Source: an uncultured Dyadobacter sp. (GTDB lineage: Bacteria > Bacteroidota > Bacteroidia > Cytophagales > Spirosomataceae). Taken from it: 7,409 nt of DNA. The position numbers and the translations under genes were made by a program. The notes beneath the pieces are model-generated. The model was not told the origin of the DNA. It did no database searches and saw only the letters and a program-made list of their open reading frames with translations. Below are positions 6,978 to 7,409 of the stretch, one piece after another (within the stretch, counting starts at the first letter, position 1; each line of letters opens with the position of its first letter). The stretch is from NCBI RefSeq assembly GCF_946482605.1, contig NZ_CAMLSE010000070.1, positions 1-7,409 on the forward strand, given 5' to 3'.

Positions 6978-7409
6978 TTAGAGTACCACACCAATGCCAA
7001 AGAGGATCACAAAAAGCAGCGTCGAGAGCGCCATCTGTTTCAGATAAGGATCCAGTTCGCTGGCCTTGGTAAGCCGAGAGATGGCCAGCCCATTCTTGAT
7101 GAACAGCGGAAAACTGAGGAGAAAGATCAGACTAGTGTAACCTGAGAAATGCTGGATCGTGTAGATTGAGACGCAGAGCATACCTACCACCAGGATACAC
7201 CAGTGATACCGGATGGCTTTTTCGCGACCCAGACGGACGGGGATTGAATTCTTACCCGTTGCCCGGTCCGACTCAATATCGCGGATATTGTTAATATTTA
7301 ATACACCCACTGCAAAGAGGCCGCAGCTACTGGCAGGCAGGAGCATACCCCAGTCCCATACGTGTGTATGCAGGAAGTTGCTTCCGAGCACGCCTACCCA
7401 GCCAAAAAA
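6978..7409 (-). CDS. menA: 1,4-dihydroxy-2-naphthoate polyprenyltransferase, C-terminal part (5' end outside window)
   Basis: MenA is an inner-membrane UbiA-superfamily prenyltransferase. It joins a polyprenyl diphosphate to 1,4-dihydroxy-2-naphthoate, giving demethylmenaquinone in menaquinone synthesis. The frame is open to the window edge and gives 143 residues, roughly half of the usual 300. It starts in a membrane segment (FFGWVGVLGSNFLHT). The second Asp-rich motif is clear: NNIRDIESD followed by RATGKNSIPVRLGR (about fragment residues 40-62), the Mg-diphosphate binding loop characteristic of MenA. Further hydrophobic segments follow (about 69-80, 88-100 and 127-143), with the LDPYLKQMALST element before the last helix. 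The first Asp-rich motif lies outside the window, so catalytic completeness cannot be judged. The GTG at 7391 is internal. Other UbiA enzymes are possible, but the NNIRDxExD-GK motif favours MenA. Confidence 0.9.
   Translation of the reverse strand, partial: FFGWVGVLGSNFLHTHVWDWGMLLPASSCGLFAVGVLNINNIRDIESDRATGKNSIPVRLGREKAIRYHWCILVVGMLCVSIYTIQHFSGYTSLIFLLSFPLFIKNGLAISRLTKASELDPYLKQMALSTLLFVILFGIGVVL

Overview
The window looks like chromosomal DNA from a Bacteroidota member, most likely of the order Cytophagales (a Dyadobacter- or Spirosoma-like genome is my best guess). The main evidence is a very large secreted protein that starts with a DUF7948-type domain and ends in a gliding-motility (CHU_C, type B) type IX secretion sorting domain. 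Supporting signs are a DUF4920 lipocalin-sized exported protein, signal peptides ending in '..AQ', AT-rich translation leaders without clear Shine-Dalgarno sequences, and a MenA of the menaquinone pathway. The genus is inference.

Layout, left to right. (1) Positions 1-338 hold the C-terminal half of an ABC transporter ATPase, cut by the window edge. (2) Positions 360-3818 encode a 1152-residue surface or secreted protein with a signal peptide, DUF7948-like domain, seven-repeat SBBP-type beta-propeller, PKD domain, two Ig-like modules, second PKD domain and type B T9SS sorting domain. (3) Positions 3819-3958 are intergenic, with a weak terminator hairpin and a very AT-rich leader. (4) Positions 3959-4402 encode a small exported DUF4920 protein with a C-x4-C pair. 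(5) Positions 4474-6255 encode an exported esterase carrying two complete SGNH/GDSL catalytic domains behind a GxDLY domain, followed by a compact terminator hairpin. (6) Positions 6478-6936 encode an unrecognised, AT-richer protein. (7) Positions 6978-7409 on the minus strand hold the C-terminal half of MenA, convergent with (6).

The genes do not form an obvious pathway. The ABC ATPase and the large secreted protein are only 21 bp apart and could be co-transcribed, but no functional link is visible. Genes (2), (4) and (5) are all predicted to leave the cytoplasm, by T9SS for (2) and by Sec to the periplasm or beyond for (4) and (5). MenA is core metabolism. I see no CRISPR array, RNA gene, insertion sequence or phage gene. 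The least ordinary features are the double-active-site SGNH enzyme and the orphan AT-rich gene; I do not see convincing evidence of a new multi-gene system.
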